A stretch of DNA of 64,000 bases from Amaricoccus sp003258405 (GCF_043226085.1 NZ_CP171225.1:992001-1056000); one strand, 5' to 3'; positions 52,367 through 61,953 are shown, counted from the first letter of the stretch. The notes: generated from the letters alone by a model not told the origin. Made by a program: numbers and translations.

Positions 52367-53373
52367 TGGACGACGTGCTCACCACCCAGCTCTGCGGCAC
52401 CTGCGACGCACCCGGCCGCTTCTCGCTCTCGCCCCGCACGCTGCCGGCTTCGGCCCCCGAAGGCTGGCGGCTTGTGGATATCGCCGCCATCGGCATCTGC
52501 GGAACCGACTACCACATCTTCGAGGGCAAGCACCCCTATCTCGAATACCCCCGCGTCATCGGCCACGAGCTTGGCGGACGGCTCGCGGACGGGCCCGACG
52601 CCGGCCGGATCGTCGCCATCAACCCCTACCTCTCCTGCGGCACCTGCCGGGCCTGCCGGCGCGGCAAGCCCAATTGCTGCATGAAGATCGAAGTTCTCGG
52701 CGTCCATCGCGACGGCGGCATGTGCGCCCGCGTCGCCGTGCCCGAAGGCAACATCGTCCCGGCCGACGGGCTCAGCGAGATCCAGGCCGCTATGGTCGAG
52801 TTCCTCGCCATCGGCGCCCACGCCGTCGCCCGCGCGAAGCTTTCCGCCGGAGACCGGGTCCTCGTCACCGGCGCCGGCCCGATCGGTCTCGGCACCGCAC
52901 TCTTCGCGCGCGCCGAGGGGGCCGAGGTCCACCTGCTCGACCAGAGTGCGGCACGGCTCGCCCAGGCGCGCGACCGCTTCGGCTTCTCTGACACCCATCT
53001 CACGGGCAGCGACATCCTGACCGGCGAACGCGCCGACGGGTTCGATGCGATCTTCGATGCCACCGGCAGCGCCGCCGCGATCGAGGCGGGCTTCCCCCTC
53101 CTCGCCCACGGCGCGACCTACACCCTCGTGAGCGTGGTGAAGAACGACATCACCTTCTCCGACCCCGAGTTCCACAAGCGCGAAGCCCGGATCATCGGCA
53201 GCCGCAACGCGCTCGCGGCGGATTTCGCCCGGGTGATCGCGGCGATCCGCGGCGGCGAAATCGACACCGGCGCGCTGCTTTCCGAGGTCGTTCCGCTCAC
53301 CGACCTGCCTGACCGCTTCGCCGGGCTTGCCTCGGACCGGGAGACCATCATCAAGATCGTCGTGACACCATGA
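52363..53373 (+). CDS. Zinc-dependent alcohol/polyol dehydrogenase (MDR family)
   Basis: 336-residue medium-chain dehydrogenase. The catalytic zinc site is formed by Cys in GICGTDYHIFEG and His-Glu in IGHELGGRL. The structural zinc loop reads CGTCRACRRGKPNCC. NAD binding is VLVTGAGPIGLGTALFARAEG. The closest types by eye are L-galactonate/L-idonate 5-dehydrogenases and similar sugar-acid enzymes. In this operon it could oxidise the deoxyhexose, a sugar acid or L-lactaldehyde. Both ends overlap neighbours by 4 bases. Confidence 0.88.
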   Translation: MMDDVLTTQLCGTCDAPGRFSLSPRTLPASAPEGWRLVDIAAIGICGTDYHIFEGKHPYLEYPRVIGHELGGRLADGPDAGRIVAINPYLSCGTCRACRRGKPNCCMKIEVLGVHRDGGMCARVAVPEGNIVPADGLSEIQAAMVEFLAIGAHAVARAKLSAGDRVLVTGAGPIGLGTALFARAEGAEVHLLDQSAARLAQARDRFGFSDTHLTGSDILTGERADGFDAIFDATGSAAAIEAGFPLLAHGATYTLVSVVKNDITFSDPEFHKREARIIGSRNALAADFARVIAAIRGGEIDTGALLSEVVPLTDLPDRFAGLASDRETIIKIVVTP

Positions 53374-54920
53374 CCTCGCTGCCAGACGCGGCGGCCCGTA
53401 CAGGAGCCGCCCCCGCAACCGTCCGCCTGCATCCCGACGACAACGTGCTGATCGCACCGCGCGCCATCATGGCGGGCACCGTGCTCGAACCCGGCGGACC
53501 GGCTGCGTGCGAGGATATCCCGGCCGGGCACAAGGTCGCGTCGCGCACCATCGCGGCGGGCGAGACCATCCGGAAATACGGCCAGATCATCGGCACTGCA
53601 CTTGCCACGATCGAGCCCGGCGCGCATGTCCACGTCCAGAACCTCGGCATGGGCGCCCACCGGCAGGACTATGCCTTCGGCGCCGACCTGCGCCCGCTGC
53701 CGCCTGCCGAGACCGAAGCGCGCTTCCGCGGCTATGTCCGCCCTTCCGGCCGGGTCGGCACCCGCAACTTCATCGGCATCCTCACCTCGGTGAACTGCGC
53801 AGGCTCGGTCGCCCGCTTCATCGCCGAGGCCGCCGAGCGCGCGGGCTGGCTCGACGCGTTTCCCAATGTCGATGGTGTTGTGCCCATCGTCCACGGCACG
53901 GGTTGCGGCATGTCCGGCAAGGGCGATGGCTACGAGACGCTCTTCCGCACCATCGCCGGCTACGGCCACAACCCCAATTTTGGCGCGATCCTCATGGTCG
54001 GCCTCGGCTGCGAGGTGATGCAGATCCCCGATCTCATCGACCGCAAGGCGCTGAAGGACAGCGCCCGCTTCCGCTACATGACGATCCAGCAGACCGGCGG
54101 CACGAGGGCAACGGTTGAGAAAGGCGTCGCGATCCTGCGCGAGCTTGCTGCCGAGGCCGACCGGGTCGGGCGCGAAAGCGTACCCGCCCGGCACCTCTCG
54201 GTCGGCATGCAGTGCGGCGGCTCTGACGGCTACTCGGGCTTCACCGCCAATCCCGCCCTCGGCGTGGCCTCCGACCTGCTCGTGCGCCAGGGCGGCATCA
54301 CCATGCTCTCCGAGACCTCCGAGATCTACGGCGCCGAGCACCTGCTCACACGCCGCGCGGTCGACGAACCCACCGGGCGCCGGCTCGTCGATCTGATCGA
54401 ATGGTGGGAAGACTACACGGCGCGGAACTTCGGCGAGATGGACAACAATCCCTCGCCGGGCAACAAGCGCGGCGGCCTGACCACGATCCTCGAAAAGAGC
54501 CTCGGTGCTGTCGCAAAGGCAGGCACCGCGCCGCTTTCCGGCGTCTACCGCTACGGCGAGCCCATCGACAGCCCCGGCCTCGCCTTCATGGACAGCCCCG
54601 GCTACGACCCCTGCTCGGTCACCGGCCAGACGGCATCCGGCGCCAACCTCATCGCCTTCACCACCGGCCGCGGCAGCGTCTCGGGCTACAAGCCCGTGCC
54701 CTGCATCAAGCTCGCCTCCAACAGCGAGATGTATGCCCGCATGCAGGAAGACATGGATGTGAATTGCGGCGACATCGTCGAGGGTGTCCCGATCGCCGAA
54801 AAGGGCCGCGAGATCTTCGAGCTGATGCTGCGCGTTGCATCGGGCGAAAAAACGAAAAGCGAGGCGCAGGGGTTTGGCGGGGTCGAGTTCGTGCCCTGGC
54901 AGATCGGCGCCGTAATGTAG
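53370..54920 (+). CDS. UxaA-family sugar-acid dehydratase
   Basis: 516 residues with full-length altronate dehydratase architecture. The N-terminal SAF domain (residues 15-95: VRLHPDDNVLIAPRAI, HKVASRTIAAGETIRKYGQ) is joined to a large C-terminal iron-dependent domain with GYVRPSGRVGTRNFIGILTSVNC, VHGTGCGM, GMQCGGSDGYSG, ETSEIYGAEHLL and TTGRGSVSGYKPVPCIKLASN. The usual L-fuconate dehydratase is an enolase-superfamily enzyme, absent here. Position between dehydrogenase and 2-keto-3-deoxy acid dehydrogenase genes suggests this protein dehydrates L-fuconate (or the rhamnonate analogue). True altronate activity cannot be excluded, and the mannitol-dehydrogenase-family neighbour would fit that too. 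Confidence 0.9.
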   Translation: MTSLPDAAARTGAAPATVRLHPDDNVLIAPRAIMAGTVLEPGGPAACEDIPAGHKVASRTIAAGETIRKYGQIIGTALATIEPGAHVHVQNLGMGAHRQDYAFGADLRPLPPAETEARFRGYVRPSGRVGTRNFIGILTSVNCAGSVARFIAEAAERAGWLDAFPNVDGVVPIVHGTGCGMSGKGDGYETLFRTIAGYGHNPNFGAILMVGLGCEVMQIPDLIDRKALKDSARFRYMTIQQTGGTRATVEKGVAILRELAAEADRVGRESVPARHLSVGMQCGGSDGYSGFTANPALGVASDLLVRQGGITMLSETSEIYGAEHLLTRRAVDEPTGRRLVDLIEWWEDYTARNFGEMDNNPSPGNKRGGLTTILEKSLGAVAKAGTAPLSGVYRYGEPIDSPGLAFMDSPGYDPCSVTGQTASGANLIAFTTGRGSVSGYKPVPCIKLASNSEMYARMQEDMDVNCGDIVEGVPIAEKGREIFELMLRVASGEKTKSEAQGFGGVEFVPWQIGAVM

Positions 54921-54930
54921 GGGAGATCCC

Positions 54931-55659
54931 GTGGGACGACTGGAAAACAAGACCGCCCTGGTCACTGCGGCGGGCCAGGGCATCGGACGCGCAACCGCCG
55001 AACGCTTCATGGCCGAGGGCGCGCGGGTCATCGCCTGCGACATCAACGCCCCGGCGCTTGAGAGCCTTGCCGGCGCGGAGACCGTGCATCTCGATGTGAC
55101 CGACTCCGCTGCGGTGTCCGCCCTCATCGGGCGCCTCGGCCCGCTCGACATCCTCTTCAACTGCGCAGGCTACGTCCATTCCGGCACGATCCTCGACTGC
55201 GCGCCCGAGGACTGGAGCTTCACCTTCGATCTGAACGTGACCTCGATGTATCGCCTGATCCGCAGCGCCCTGCCGGAGATGCTGGCCGCGGGTGGCGGGG
55301 CGATCATCAACATGGCCTCCGTCGCTTCCTCGCTCAAGGGCGTGCCGAACCGCTTCGCCTACTCCGCCTCCAAGGCCGCCGTGATCGGCCTCACCAAAGC
55401 GGTCGCCGCCGATTTCGTGACCCGCGGCATCCGCTGCAACGCGATCTGCCCCGGCACGGTGGACAGTCCCTCCCTGCACGACCGGCTGCGCGCCACCGGG
55501 GATTACGACACGGCGCTTGCCGAGTTCATCGCGCGCCAGCCGATGGGTCGCATCGGCACTGCCGCGGAGATCGCGGCCCTCGCGGTCTGGCTCGCCTCGG
55601 ACGAGGCGGCCTTTGTCACCGGCCAGACCCATGTGATTGACGGCGGCTGGGCGATTTGA
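54931..55659 (+). CDS. SDR, 2-keto-3-deoxy-L-fuconate dehydrogenase-like
   Basis: 242-residue short-chain dehydrogenase. TAAGQGIGRATAERFMAEG (NAD site), NCAGYVHSGTILDC, the Ser region NMASVASSLKGVPNRFAYSASK with the Tyr/Lys pair, then RCNAICPGTVDSPSLHDRL. These last two blocks are characteristic of the BDH2/2-keto-3-deoxy-L-fuconate 4-dehydrogenase branch. The start is GTG at 54931 after GGGGAG. It oxidises the 4-hydroxyl to give a 2,4-diketo acid, the substrate of the FAH-family enzyme encoded next. Confidence 0.9.
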   Translation: MGRLENKTALVTAAGQGIGRATAERFMAEGARVIACDINAPALESLAGAETVHLDVTDSAAVSALIGRLGPLDILFNCAGYVHSGTILDCAPEDWSFTFDLNVTSMYRLIRSALPEMLAAGGGAIINMASVASSLKGVPNRFAYSASKAAVIGLTKAVAADFVTRGIRCNAICPGTVDSPSLHDRLRATGDYDTALAEFIARQPMGRIGTAAEIAALAVWLASDEAAFVTGQTHVIDGGWAI

Positions 55660-55669
55660 AGGAAACAGC

Positions 55670-56509
55670 ATGAAACTCTTGCGCTATGGCCCGAAAGGCC
55701 AGGAAAAGCCCGGCATTCTCGATACCGACGGCACGGTTCGCGATCTCTCCGGCCTTGTGGACGACATCGCCGGCGAGGTGCTGACGCCCGCGGGCCTCGA
55801 TGGGCTCCGCGCCACCGACCTCTCGAGCCTGCCCGCGGTCAGTGGCCAGCGGATCGGCCCCTGTGTGGGCCGGGTGGGCAAATTTCTCTGCATCGGCCTC
55901 AACTATGCCGACCACGCCGCCGAAAGCGGCATGGCGCTCCCCGAGGAGCCGGTGCTGTTTTCCAAGGCGGTTTCCGCAATCTGCGGCCCCGATGACGATG
56001 TCGAGATCCCCCGCGGTTCGGTGAAGAGCGACTGGGAGGTCGAGCTCGGCGTGGTGATCGGCAAGCCCGCGAAATACGTCTCCGAGGCTGATGCACTCGC
56101 CCATGTCGCAGGCTATTGCGTGGTCAACGATCTCAGCGAGCGCGACTTCCAGCTTCATCGCTCAGGTCAGTGGGTCAAGGGCAAGAGCCACGACACCTTC
56201 GGCCCGATCGGTCCATGGCTGGTTACCGCCGACGAGATCGCCGACCCGCAGCGCCTTTCGATGTGGCTCGAGGTCAACGGCACCCGCTATCAGGACGGTT
56301 CGACCGCCACCATGCATTTCGGCGTCGCGCAGCTCATCTCCCATCTCTCGCAGTTCATGAGCCTGCATCCTGGCGACATCATCTCCACCGGCACGCCGCC
56401 GGGCGTCGGCATGGGCCAGAAGCCGCCGGCCTATCTCAGAGCCGGCGACCGGATGGCCCTCGGCATCGAGGGCCTCGGCACCCAGCACCAGACCTGCATC
56501 CCCGCCTGA
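55670..56509 (+). CDS. FAH-family 2,4-diketo-3-deoxy-sugar acid hydrolase
   Basis: 279 residues. The fumarylacetoacetate hydrolase core starts FLCIGLNYADHAAESGM and has the metal-binding triad in SDWEVELGVVIGKPAKYV plus the later Asp in YCVVNDLSERDFQ. KGKSHDTFGPIGPWLVT and STGTPPGVGMG are also conserved. AAGGAAACAGC precedes the ATG at 55670. In the non-phosphorylating deoxyhexose route it cleaves the diketo acid to pyruvate and lactate. It is the last gene of the operon, followed by a perfect hairpin terminator. Confidence 0.93.
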   Translation: MKLLRYGPKGQEKPGILDTDGTVRDLSGLVDDIAGEVLTPAGLDGLRATDLSSLPAVSGQRIGPCVGRVGKFLCIGLNYADHAAESGMALPEEPVLFSKAVSAICGPDDDVEIPRGSVKSDWEVELGVVIGKPAKYVSEADALAHVAGYCVVNDLSERDFQLHRSGQWVKGKSHDTFGPIGPWLVTADEIADPQRLSMWLEVNGTRYQDGSTATMHFGVAQLISHLSQFMSLHPGDIISTGTPPGVGMGQKPPAYLRAGDRMALGIEGLGTQHQTCIPA

Positions 56510-56541
56510 CGGCGGAGCCTGGAGGCGCGCTCGAAGACCGC

Positions 56542-56572
56542 AACGCCAGCATGCTCCCCGCATGCTGGCGTT
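56542..56572. terminator. Perfect 13-bp hairpin terminator of the sugar operon
   Basis: AACGCCAGCATGC (56542-56554) pairs fully with GCATGCTGGCGTT (56560-56572) around TCCCC, followed by T's on the plus strand. It ends the 49515-56509 operon and could also stop the convergent MFS gene transcript. Confidence 0.9.
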
Positions 56573-56720
56573 TGCATATCCGCCAAAAGGCAAAACACGG
56601 GCCGGCTCGACAGAACCCGCTCCGCTGCCGCTTCGGTACACCGGAAAAGGTCCGCACTCGCGGGCACCCGCGATGGCGCACCGGCAGACGCTCCATCGGC
56701 CTGCCGGTGCGCGTGCCGGC

Positions 56721-58064
56721 TCAGTCGAGCCGGCCGCGTTTCTGATAGCTTACATAGAGCGCGATGAGAGTGCAGACCGCGCCCGAGAGCAGATATCCGC
56801 CCGAGGCGCCGAGCCCGAAGGCGCTGGCGAGCGAGAGTGCCGCGAGCGGAGCGAATCCCGCGCCGAGCAGCCAGGCGAAGTCCGAGGTCAGCGCCGAGGC
56901 GGTGTAGCGGTTCTTTACCCCAAAGTTCGACGCGACCGATCCCGAGGCCTGGCCGAAGCAGAGGCCGAGGATGCTGAAGCCGATGATCATGAAGGCGAGC
57001 TCGCCGATATCACCGCCATTGAGCAGGAGCGGAGCGAATCCGCTGAAGATCGCGATGGCGAGCGCCGTCGCCCCAAGCATCAACTGTCGGCCGTGGCGAT
57101 CGGAGAGCCAGCCGCCGACAACCATCGCCGCAACGCCGAACAGCGCCCCGATCATCTCGATCACAAGGAAGTGAGAGATCGATTCCTCGGTGTAGAGGAA
57201 GACCCAGGAGAGCGGAAATACCGTGACCATGTGGAAGAGCGCGAAGCTTGCGAGCGGCACGAAGGCCCCGAGAACGATAGTCATCCCCTCTTCCCGAATC
57301 GTCTGGAAAATGGGTGTCGGCTGCAGGTGACGCGCCTCGAACTGGTTCTGATACTCCTCCGTCACCACGATGCGCAGCCGGGCGAAAAGCGCCACCACGT
57401 TGATCGCCATGGCCACGAAGAAGGGATAGCGCCAGCCCCAGTCGTAGAAGTCGGCCCGGGTCAGGTTGCCGTAAAAGTAGGCGAAGAGTCCGCTCGCGAC
57501 GACCAGACCGAGCGGCGCGCCGAGCTGCGGGATCATCGCATACCAGCCGCGGCGCTTCGGATCGACGTTGACCGAGAGCAGCGAGGCGAGCCCGTCCCAG
57601 ACCCCGCCCATCGCGAGCCCTTGTCCGATACGGAAGAGCGCGAGCAGAATTGGCGCAGCAATTCCAATCGTTTCGTAGCTCGGCAGGAACGCCATCCCTG
57701 CCGTCGATGTGCCGAGCGTGAAGAGCGCCGTGGTGAGTTTCACGCCCCGCCCGTGCGCCCGGTCGATCTTCATGAACAGCGCCGTGCCGAAGGGCCGGGC
57801 GAGGAACGCGATCGCGAAGAACCCGAAGGAATAGAGCGTCCCGGTCACGGGATCGACAAAGGGAAACACGTGGCGCGGGAACACGAGGACCGACGCAATC
57901 GCGAAGACGAAGAAGTCGAAGAACTCGGAAGTTCGTCCGATGATCACGCCGATTGCGGTCTCCCCGGGGCCAATTCCGTGTTGGCCGGAGTGCCCTCTTC
58001 CGTCGCCCATTGAGCCTCCATGGCCGGACGACGGCAGTGCAGCGGCGGATGGATCAGTGTTCAT
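56721..58064 (-). CDS. MFS metabolite transporter (ProP/ShiA-like)
   Basis: 447-residue transporter with twelve helices. An N-terminal cytosolic Gly/His-rich tail (about 35 residues) precedes GETAIGVIIGRTSEFFDFFVF, the first helix of the metabolite:H+ symporter branch. FLARPFGTALFMKIDRAHGRG is the 2-3 loop and GGWLSDRHGRQLMLG the 8-9 loop, both family signatures. The ATG at 58064 is preferred because GGAAGG lies upstream; another ATG at 58079 is possible. It converges on the sugar operon but has a separate terminator. Dicarboxylate, shikimate, proline/betaine or aromatic acids are possible substrates. Confidence 0.9.
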   Translation of the reverse strand: MNTDPSAAALPSSGHGGSMGDGRGHSGQHGIGPGETAIGVIIGRTSEFFDFFVFAIASVLVFPRHVFPFVDPVTGTLYSFGFFAIAFLARPFGTALFMKIDRAHGRGVKLTTALFTLGTSTAGMAFLPSYETIGIAAPILLALFRIGQGLAMGGVWDGLASLLSVNVDPKRRGWYAMIPQLGAPLGLVVASGLFAYFYGNLTRADFYDWGWRYPFFVAMAINVVALFARLRIVVTEEYQNQFEARHLQPTPIFQTIREEGMTIVLGAFVPLASFALFHMVTVFPLSWVFLYTEESISHFLVIEMIGALFGVAAMVVGGWLSDRHGRQLMLGATALAIAIFSGFAPLLLNGGDIGELAFMIIGFSILGLCFGQASGSVASNFGVKNRYTASALTSDFAWLLGAGFAPLAALSLASAFGLGASGGYLLSGAVCTLIALYVSYQKRGRLD

Positions 58065-58231
58065 CTGACAGCCTTCCATTGGTGCAGCAAACTTTTGACG
58101 ATCATTCCCCGGTCACGTCAAGGCGGGTTGAACCGATCGCCGATGAGGCATAGGAAAATGAGTCGGGGCAATATGTCATAGCAGGCAGGCGACCTCTACT
58201 CTCTAAACAGAGGTCAAATTGCGCCAAGCTA

Positions 58232-59317
58232 ATGGACGCTGGCAAGGTGGGCTATCTCTTGAGACGACTTCGAGGCCGGCATGTATTGCCGTTCGTTCTT
58301 CTCCTGACGGTTGCTGGTTGTAAGTGGGTGGTACTTTCCCCATCCGGCGATATCGCAGCACAGCAACGAGATCTTCTGATCATTTCGACCGTCTTGATGC
58401 TTCTGGTCATCATTCCGGTCTTGTTCCTGACAGTCTTCTTTGCCTGGAAGTACCGCCAGGCAAATCGCGAAGCGCGCTATGATCCCGATTGGGACCACTC
58501 AACTCAACTGGAGCTTGTGATTTGGGGCGCACCGCTCCTCATCATCATCTGGCTCGGCGCGCTCACCTGGATGGGGACGCATCTGCTCGATCCCTACCGC
58601 CCGATCGAGCGCATCGACAGCGACACGCCCGTCGCCGCCGGCACCGAGCCGCTTGAGATCGAGGCAGTCGCACTCGACTGGAAATGGCTATTCATCTACC
58701 CGCAATACGGCGTTGCCACGGTCAACGAGATCGCCGCGCCCGTGGACCGGCCGATCCGGTTCCGGCTCACCTCCTCGACGGTGATGAACGCCTTCTTCAT
58801 CCCGGCACTGGCGGGCCAGATCTACGCGATGCCGGGGATGGAGACCAAGCTCCATGCCGTCATCAACGAGCCCGGCGAGTTCGGCGGCTTCTCGTCGAAC
58901 TACAGCGGCGCAGGCTACTCGGGCATGAAGTTCGAGTTCCACGGCGTCGACAGCCAGGCCTTCGACCAGTGGATCGCGAAGGTGCGCGGCGGCGAGGGAA
59001 CCCTTGATCGCGCAGCCTATCTCGAACTTGAAAAGCCGAGCGAGAACGCCCCTGTCCGATACTTCGGCGCGACAGACCCGTCTCTCTTCGACGACGTGGT
59101 GAGCATGTGTGTCGAGCCCGGCAAGCTCTGCCTGCGCGACATTCACGGACCGCACGGCAGCGCGCAGGCCGCAGAGGCGCACGGCGGCGAGGGCCACCAC
59201 AGCTGGGCCCCACCCGACGCACTCGAATACGACAAGACCACGCGGCGCGGCGGACCGATGGACGCTCATGGCACGAACGAAGCCGCCATGGATCACGGAT
59301 CCGAAGAGGAACACTGA
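58232..59317 (+). CDS. cyoA: Cytochrome bo ubiquinol oxidase subunit II (CyoA), lipoprotein
   Basis: 361 residues. The signal ends in a lipobox (LLTVAGC), so it should be a lipoprotein, followed by two membrane helices (LIISTVLMLLVIIPVLFL; LELVIWGAPLLIIIWL) and a cupredoxin-like periplasmic domain. The CuA ligand set of cytochrome c oxidases is absent, identifying it as a quinol oxidase subunit; VALDWKWLFIYP is the family signature. The C-terminal roughly 60 residues are unusually rich in His (HGPHG, HGGEGHHSW, AMDHGSEEEH). It is the first gene of the cyo operon; its promoter lies in the 150-base spacer from the MFS gene. Confidence 0.94.
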   Translation: MDAGKVGYLLRRLRGRHVLPFVLLLTVAGCKWVVLSPSGDIAAQQRDLLIISTVLMLLVIIPVLFLTVFFAWKYRQANREARYDPDWDHSTQLELVIWGAPLLIIIWLGALTWMGTHLLDPYRPIERIDSDTPVAAGTEPLEIEAVALDWKWLFIYPQYGVATVNEIAAPVDRPIRFRLTSSTVMNAFFIPALAGQIYAMPGMETKLHAVINEPGEFGGFSSNYSGAGYSGMKFEFHGVDSQAFDQWIAKVRGGEGTLDRAAYLELEKPSENAPVRYFGATDPSLFDDVVSMCVEPGKLCLRDIHGPHGSAQAAEAHGGEGHHSWAPPDALEYDKTTRRGGPMDAHGTNEAAMDHGSEEEH

Positions 59318-59320
59318 GCG

Positions 59321-61315
59321 ATGGATGCACTGACCCATTTCCTGTTCGGCAAACTGACCTGGTCTGCCATTCCCTATCATGAGCCGATTCTGGTGGTGAC
59401 ATTCATTGTCGTCGCTCTCATTGGCAGCTCCGTGCTCTTCGCCATAACGCGCTACAGGCTCTGGGGGTATCTCTGGAGCGAATGGTTCACGAGCGTCGAT
59501 CACAAGAAGATCGGCATCATGTACATGGTGCTCGGCGTCATCATGTTGCTCCGGGGCTTCGCCGACGCGATCATGATGCGGCTCCAGCAGGCGATCGCCT
59601 TCAACGGCTCCGACGGCTACCTGCCCTCCCATCACTACGATCAGATCTTCACCGCGCACGGCGTCATCATGATCTTCTTCGTCGCCATGCCGATGGTGAC
59701 GGGCATGATGAACTACATCATGCCCTTGCAGATCGGCGCGCGCGACGTCTCGTTCCCGTTCCTCAACAACTTCAGCTTCTGGATGACCGTGTCCGGTGCC
59801 GTCATCATCATGATGTCGCTGTTCATCGGGGAATTCGCCAAGACCGGCTGGCTGGCGTATCCGCCGCTCTCGGGCATCGCCTACAGCCCGGATGTCGGGG
59901 TGGATTACTACATATGGGGGCTGCAGATCGCGGGGATCGGGACATTGCTCTCGGGCGTCAACCTGATCTGCACCATCGTGAAGATGCGCGCGCCGGGCAT
60001 GACCTTGATGCGGATGCCGATCTTCACGTGGACGGCGCTCTGCACCAACATCCTCATCGTCGCGGCCTTCCCCGTGCTGACCGCTGTCCTCGCGCTGCTC
60101 ATGCTTGACCGCTACGTCGGAATGAACTTCTTCACGAACGATTTCGGCGGCAACTCGATGATGTATGTGAACCTCATCTGGATCTGGGGGCATCCGGAGG
60201 TCTACATTCTTATCCTGCCGGTCTTCGGGATCTTCTCCGAGGTCACCTCGACCTTCTCGGGCAAGCGGCTCTTCGGCTACACCTCGATGGTCTATGCCAC
60301 CGTGGTCATCACGATACTCTCCTACCTCGTGTGGCTGCACCACTTCTTCACCATGGGCTCAGGCGCGAGCGTGAACTCGTTCTTCGGGATCACCACGATG
60401 GTCATCTCGATTCCGACCGGGGCGAAGATATTCAACTGGCTCTTCACGATGTATCGCGGCCGGATCCGCTTCGACCTGCCGATGATGTGGACGGTCGCCT
60501 TCATGATCACCTTCGTGATCGGCGGGATGACGGGCGTGCTGCTTGCGGTGCCGCCGGTCGACTTCGTGCTCCACAACAGCCTGTTCCTGATCGCCCATTT
60601 CCACAACGTCATCATCGGCGGCGTGCTCTTCGGGCTCTTTGCCGGCATGAACTTCTGGTTCCCCAAGGCCTTCGGCTTCCGGCTCGATCCGTTCTGGGGC
60701 AAGATCTCGTTCTGGTTCTGGGTCGGCGGTTTCTACGTCGCCTTCATGCCGCTCTACGTGCTCGGCCTCATGGGCGTCACCCGGCGCCTTCGCGTCTTCG
60801 ACGATCCGAGCCTGCAGGTCTGGTTCGTGATCGCGGCCTGCGGCGCGGCGATGATCGCGGTCGGCATCGGCGCCTTCCTCATGCAGCTCTTCGTCAGCAT
60901 CCGCAACCGCGAGGCGCTGCGCGACACCACGGGCGACCCCTGGGACGGCCGGACCCTCGAATGGTCCACCTCCTCGCCGCCGCCAGCCTACAACTTCGCC
61001 TTCACGCCGGTGGTGCATGATCTCGATGCCTGGACCGACATGAAGCGGCACGGCTACGTCCGGCCGGAGGACGGCTTCATCCCGATCCACATGCCGAAGA
61101 ACACCGGCACCGGCGTCTACCTCGCGGGCCTCAGCGTCGCCCTGGGCTTCGCCATGGTCTGGCACATCTGGTGGCTCGCGATCGTCGCCTTCGTGGGCAT
61201 GATCGGCGTCACCATCTGGCACACCTTCAACTACAACCGGGACTACTCGATCCCGGCCGGCGAGGTGAGCGCCTCCGAGAACGAGCGGACGCGACTTCTG
61301 GGGGCCGGGGCCTGA
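59321..61315 (+). CDS. cyoB: Cytochrome bo ubiquinol oxidase subunit I (CyoB)
   Basis: 664-residue catalytic subunit holding low-spin heme b, the high-spin heme and CuB; it reduces O2 and pumps protons. WIWGHPEVYILILPVFG has the CuB His and cross-linked Tyr. WLHHFFTMG gives the CuB histidine pair, and IAHFHNVIIGG the heme ligands. FTAHGVIMIFFVAMP carries the low-spin heme His. Fifteen helices are expected for this length. It starts 3 bases after cyoA and ends 2 bases before cyoC. Confidence 0.97.
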   Translation: MDALTHFLFGKLTWSAIPYHEPILVVTFIVVALIGSSVLFAITRYRLWGYLWSEWFTSVDHKKIGIMYMVLGVIMLLRGFADAIMMRLQQAIAFNGSDGYLPSHHYDQIFTAHGVIMIFFVAMPMVTGMMNYIMPLQIGARDVSFPFLNNFSFWMTVSGAVIIMMSLFIGEFAKTGWLAYPPLSGIAYSPDVGVDYYIWGLQIAGIGTLLSGVNLICTIVKMRAPGMTLMRMPIFTWTALCTNILIVAAFPVLTAVLALLMLDRYVGMNFFTNDFGGNSMMYVNLIWIWGHPEVYILILPVFGIFSEVTSTFSGKRLFGYTSMVYATVVITILSYLVWLHHFFTMGSGASVNSFFGITTMVISIPTGAKIFNWLFTMYRGRIRFDLPMMWTVAFMITFVIGGMTGVLLAVPPVDFVLHNSLFLIAHFHNVIIGGVLFGLFAGMNFWFPKAFGFRLDPFWGKISFWFWVGGFYVAFMPLYVLGLMGVTRRLRVFDDPSLQVWFVIAACGAAMIAVGIGAFLMQLFVSIRNREALRDTTGDPWDGRTLEWSTSSPPPAYNFAFTPVVHDLDAWTDMKRHGYVRPEDGFIPIHMPKNTGTGVYLAGLSVALGFAMVWHIWWLAIVAFVGMIGVTIWHTFNYNRDYSIPAGEVSASENERTRLLGAGA

Positions 61316-61317
61316 AC

Positions 61318-61953
61318 ATGACGGATACGACATTGATGCACGGCACTGAAACCGACCGCCGGGTCTTTCACGTCGCGGAAGGCCCGGACCATCCACCCGG
61401 CCACAGCACCCTGCTCGGGTTCTGGATCTACCTGATGAGCGACAGTCTCATCTTCGCGATGCTGTTCGCGACCTTTGGGGTGCTCGGGGCGAACTACGCC
61501 GCGGGCCCCACCCCGGCGGATGTCTTCGAGCTGCCGCTCGTCGCGGTCAACACGGCGATGCTGCTCTTCTCCTCGATCACCTACGGCTTCGCCATCCTCG
61601 CCATGCAGGACGACGACAACCAGCGGACGCAGAAATGGCTGATGGTGACCGCAGCCTTCGGCGCGGCCTTCGTCTGCATCGAGCTCTACGAGTTCGGCTC
61701 GCTGATCGCCGAGGGCGCCGGGCCACAACGGAGCGCGTTCCTCTCCTCCTTCTTCGCGCTCGTCGGCACCCACGGGCTGCACGTGACGTCCGGTCTCGTC
61801 TGGATCGCCGTGATGGTGGTCCAGCTCCGCAAGCACGGGCTGATCGAGGCCAACCGCCGGCGGCTGCTCTGCCTCAGCATGTTCTGGCATTTCCTCGACG
61901 TGGTCTGGATCGGCGTCTTCACCTTCGTCTACCTGCTGGGAGTGATGCGATGA
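61318..61953 (+). CDS. cyoC: Cytochrome bo ubiquinol oxidase subunit III (CyoC)
   Basis: 211-residue membrane subunit with five helices. LGFWIYLMSDSLIFAMLFATF near the start is the CyoC signature, and GTHGLHVTSGLVWIAVMV and FWHFLDVVWIGVFTFVYLLG close it. The ATG at 61318 follows the cyoB stop; the stop overlaps cyoD by ATGA. It stabilises the core and may help proton entry. Confidence 0.96.
   Translation: MTDTTLMHGTETDRRVFHVAEGPDHPPGHSTLLGFWIYLMSDSLIFAMLFATFGVLGANYAAGPTPADVFELPLVAVNTAMLLFSSITYGFAILAMQDDDNQRTQKWLMVTAAFGAAFVCIELYEFGSLIAEGAGPQRSAFLSSFFALVGTHGLHVTSGLVWIAVMVVQLRKHGLIEANRRRLLCLSMFWHFLDVVWIGVFTFVYLLGVMR

Noticed and set aside
53370..54920. Evidence for a D-galacturonate (uxa) locus
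   Set aside because: The mutarotase, lactonase, 2-keto-3-deoxy-fuconate dehydrogenase-like SDR and FAH genes fit a deoxyhexose route better, and no uronate isomerase or KDG kinase/aldolase is present; kept as an alternative in the feature entry.
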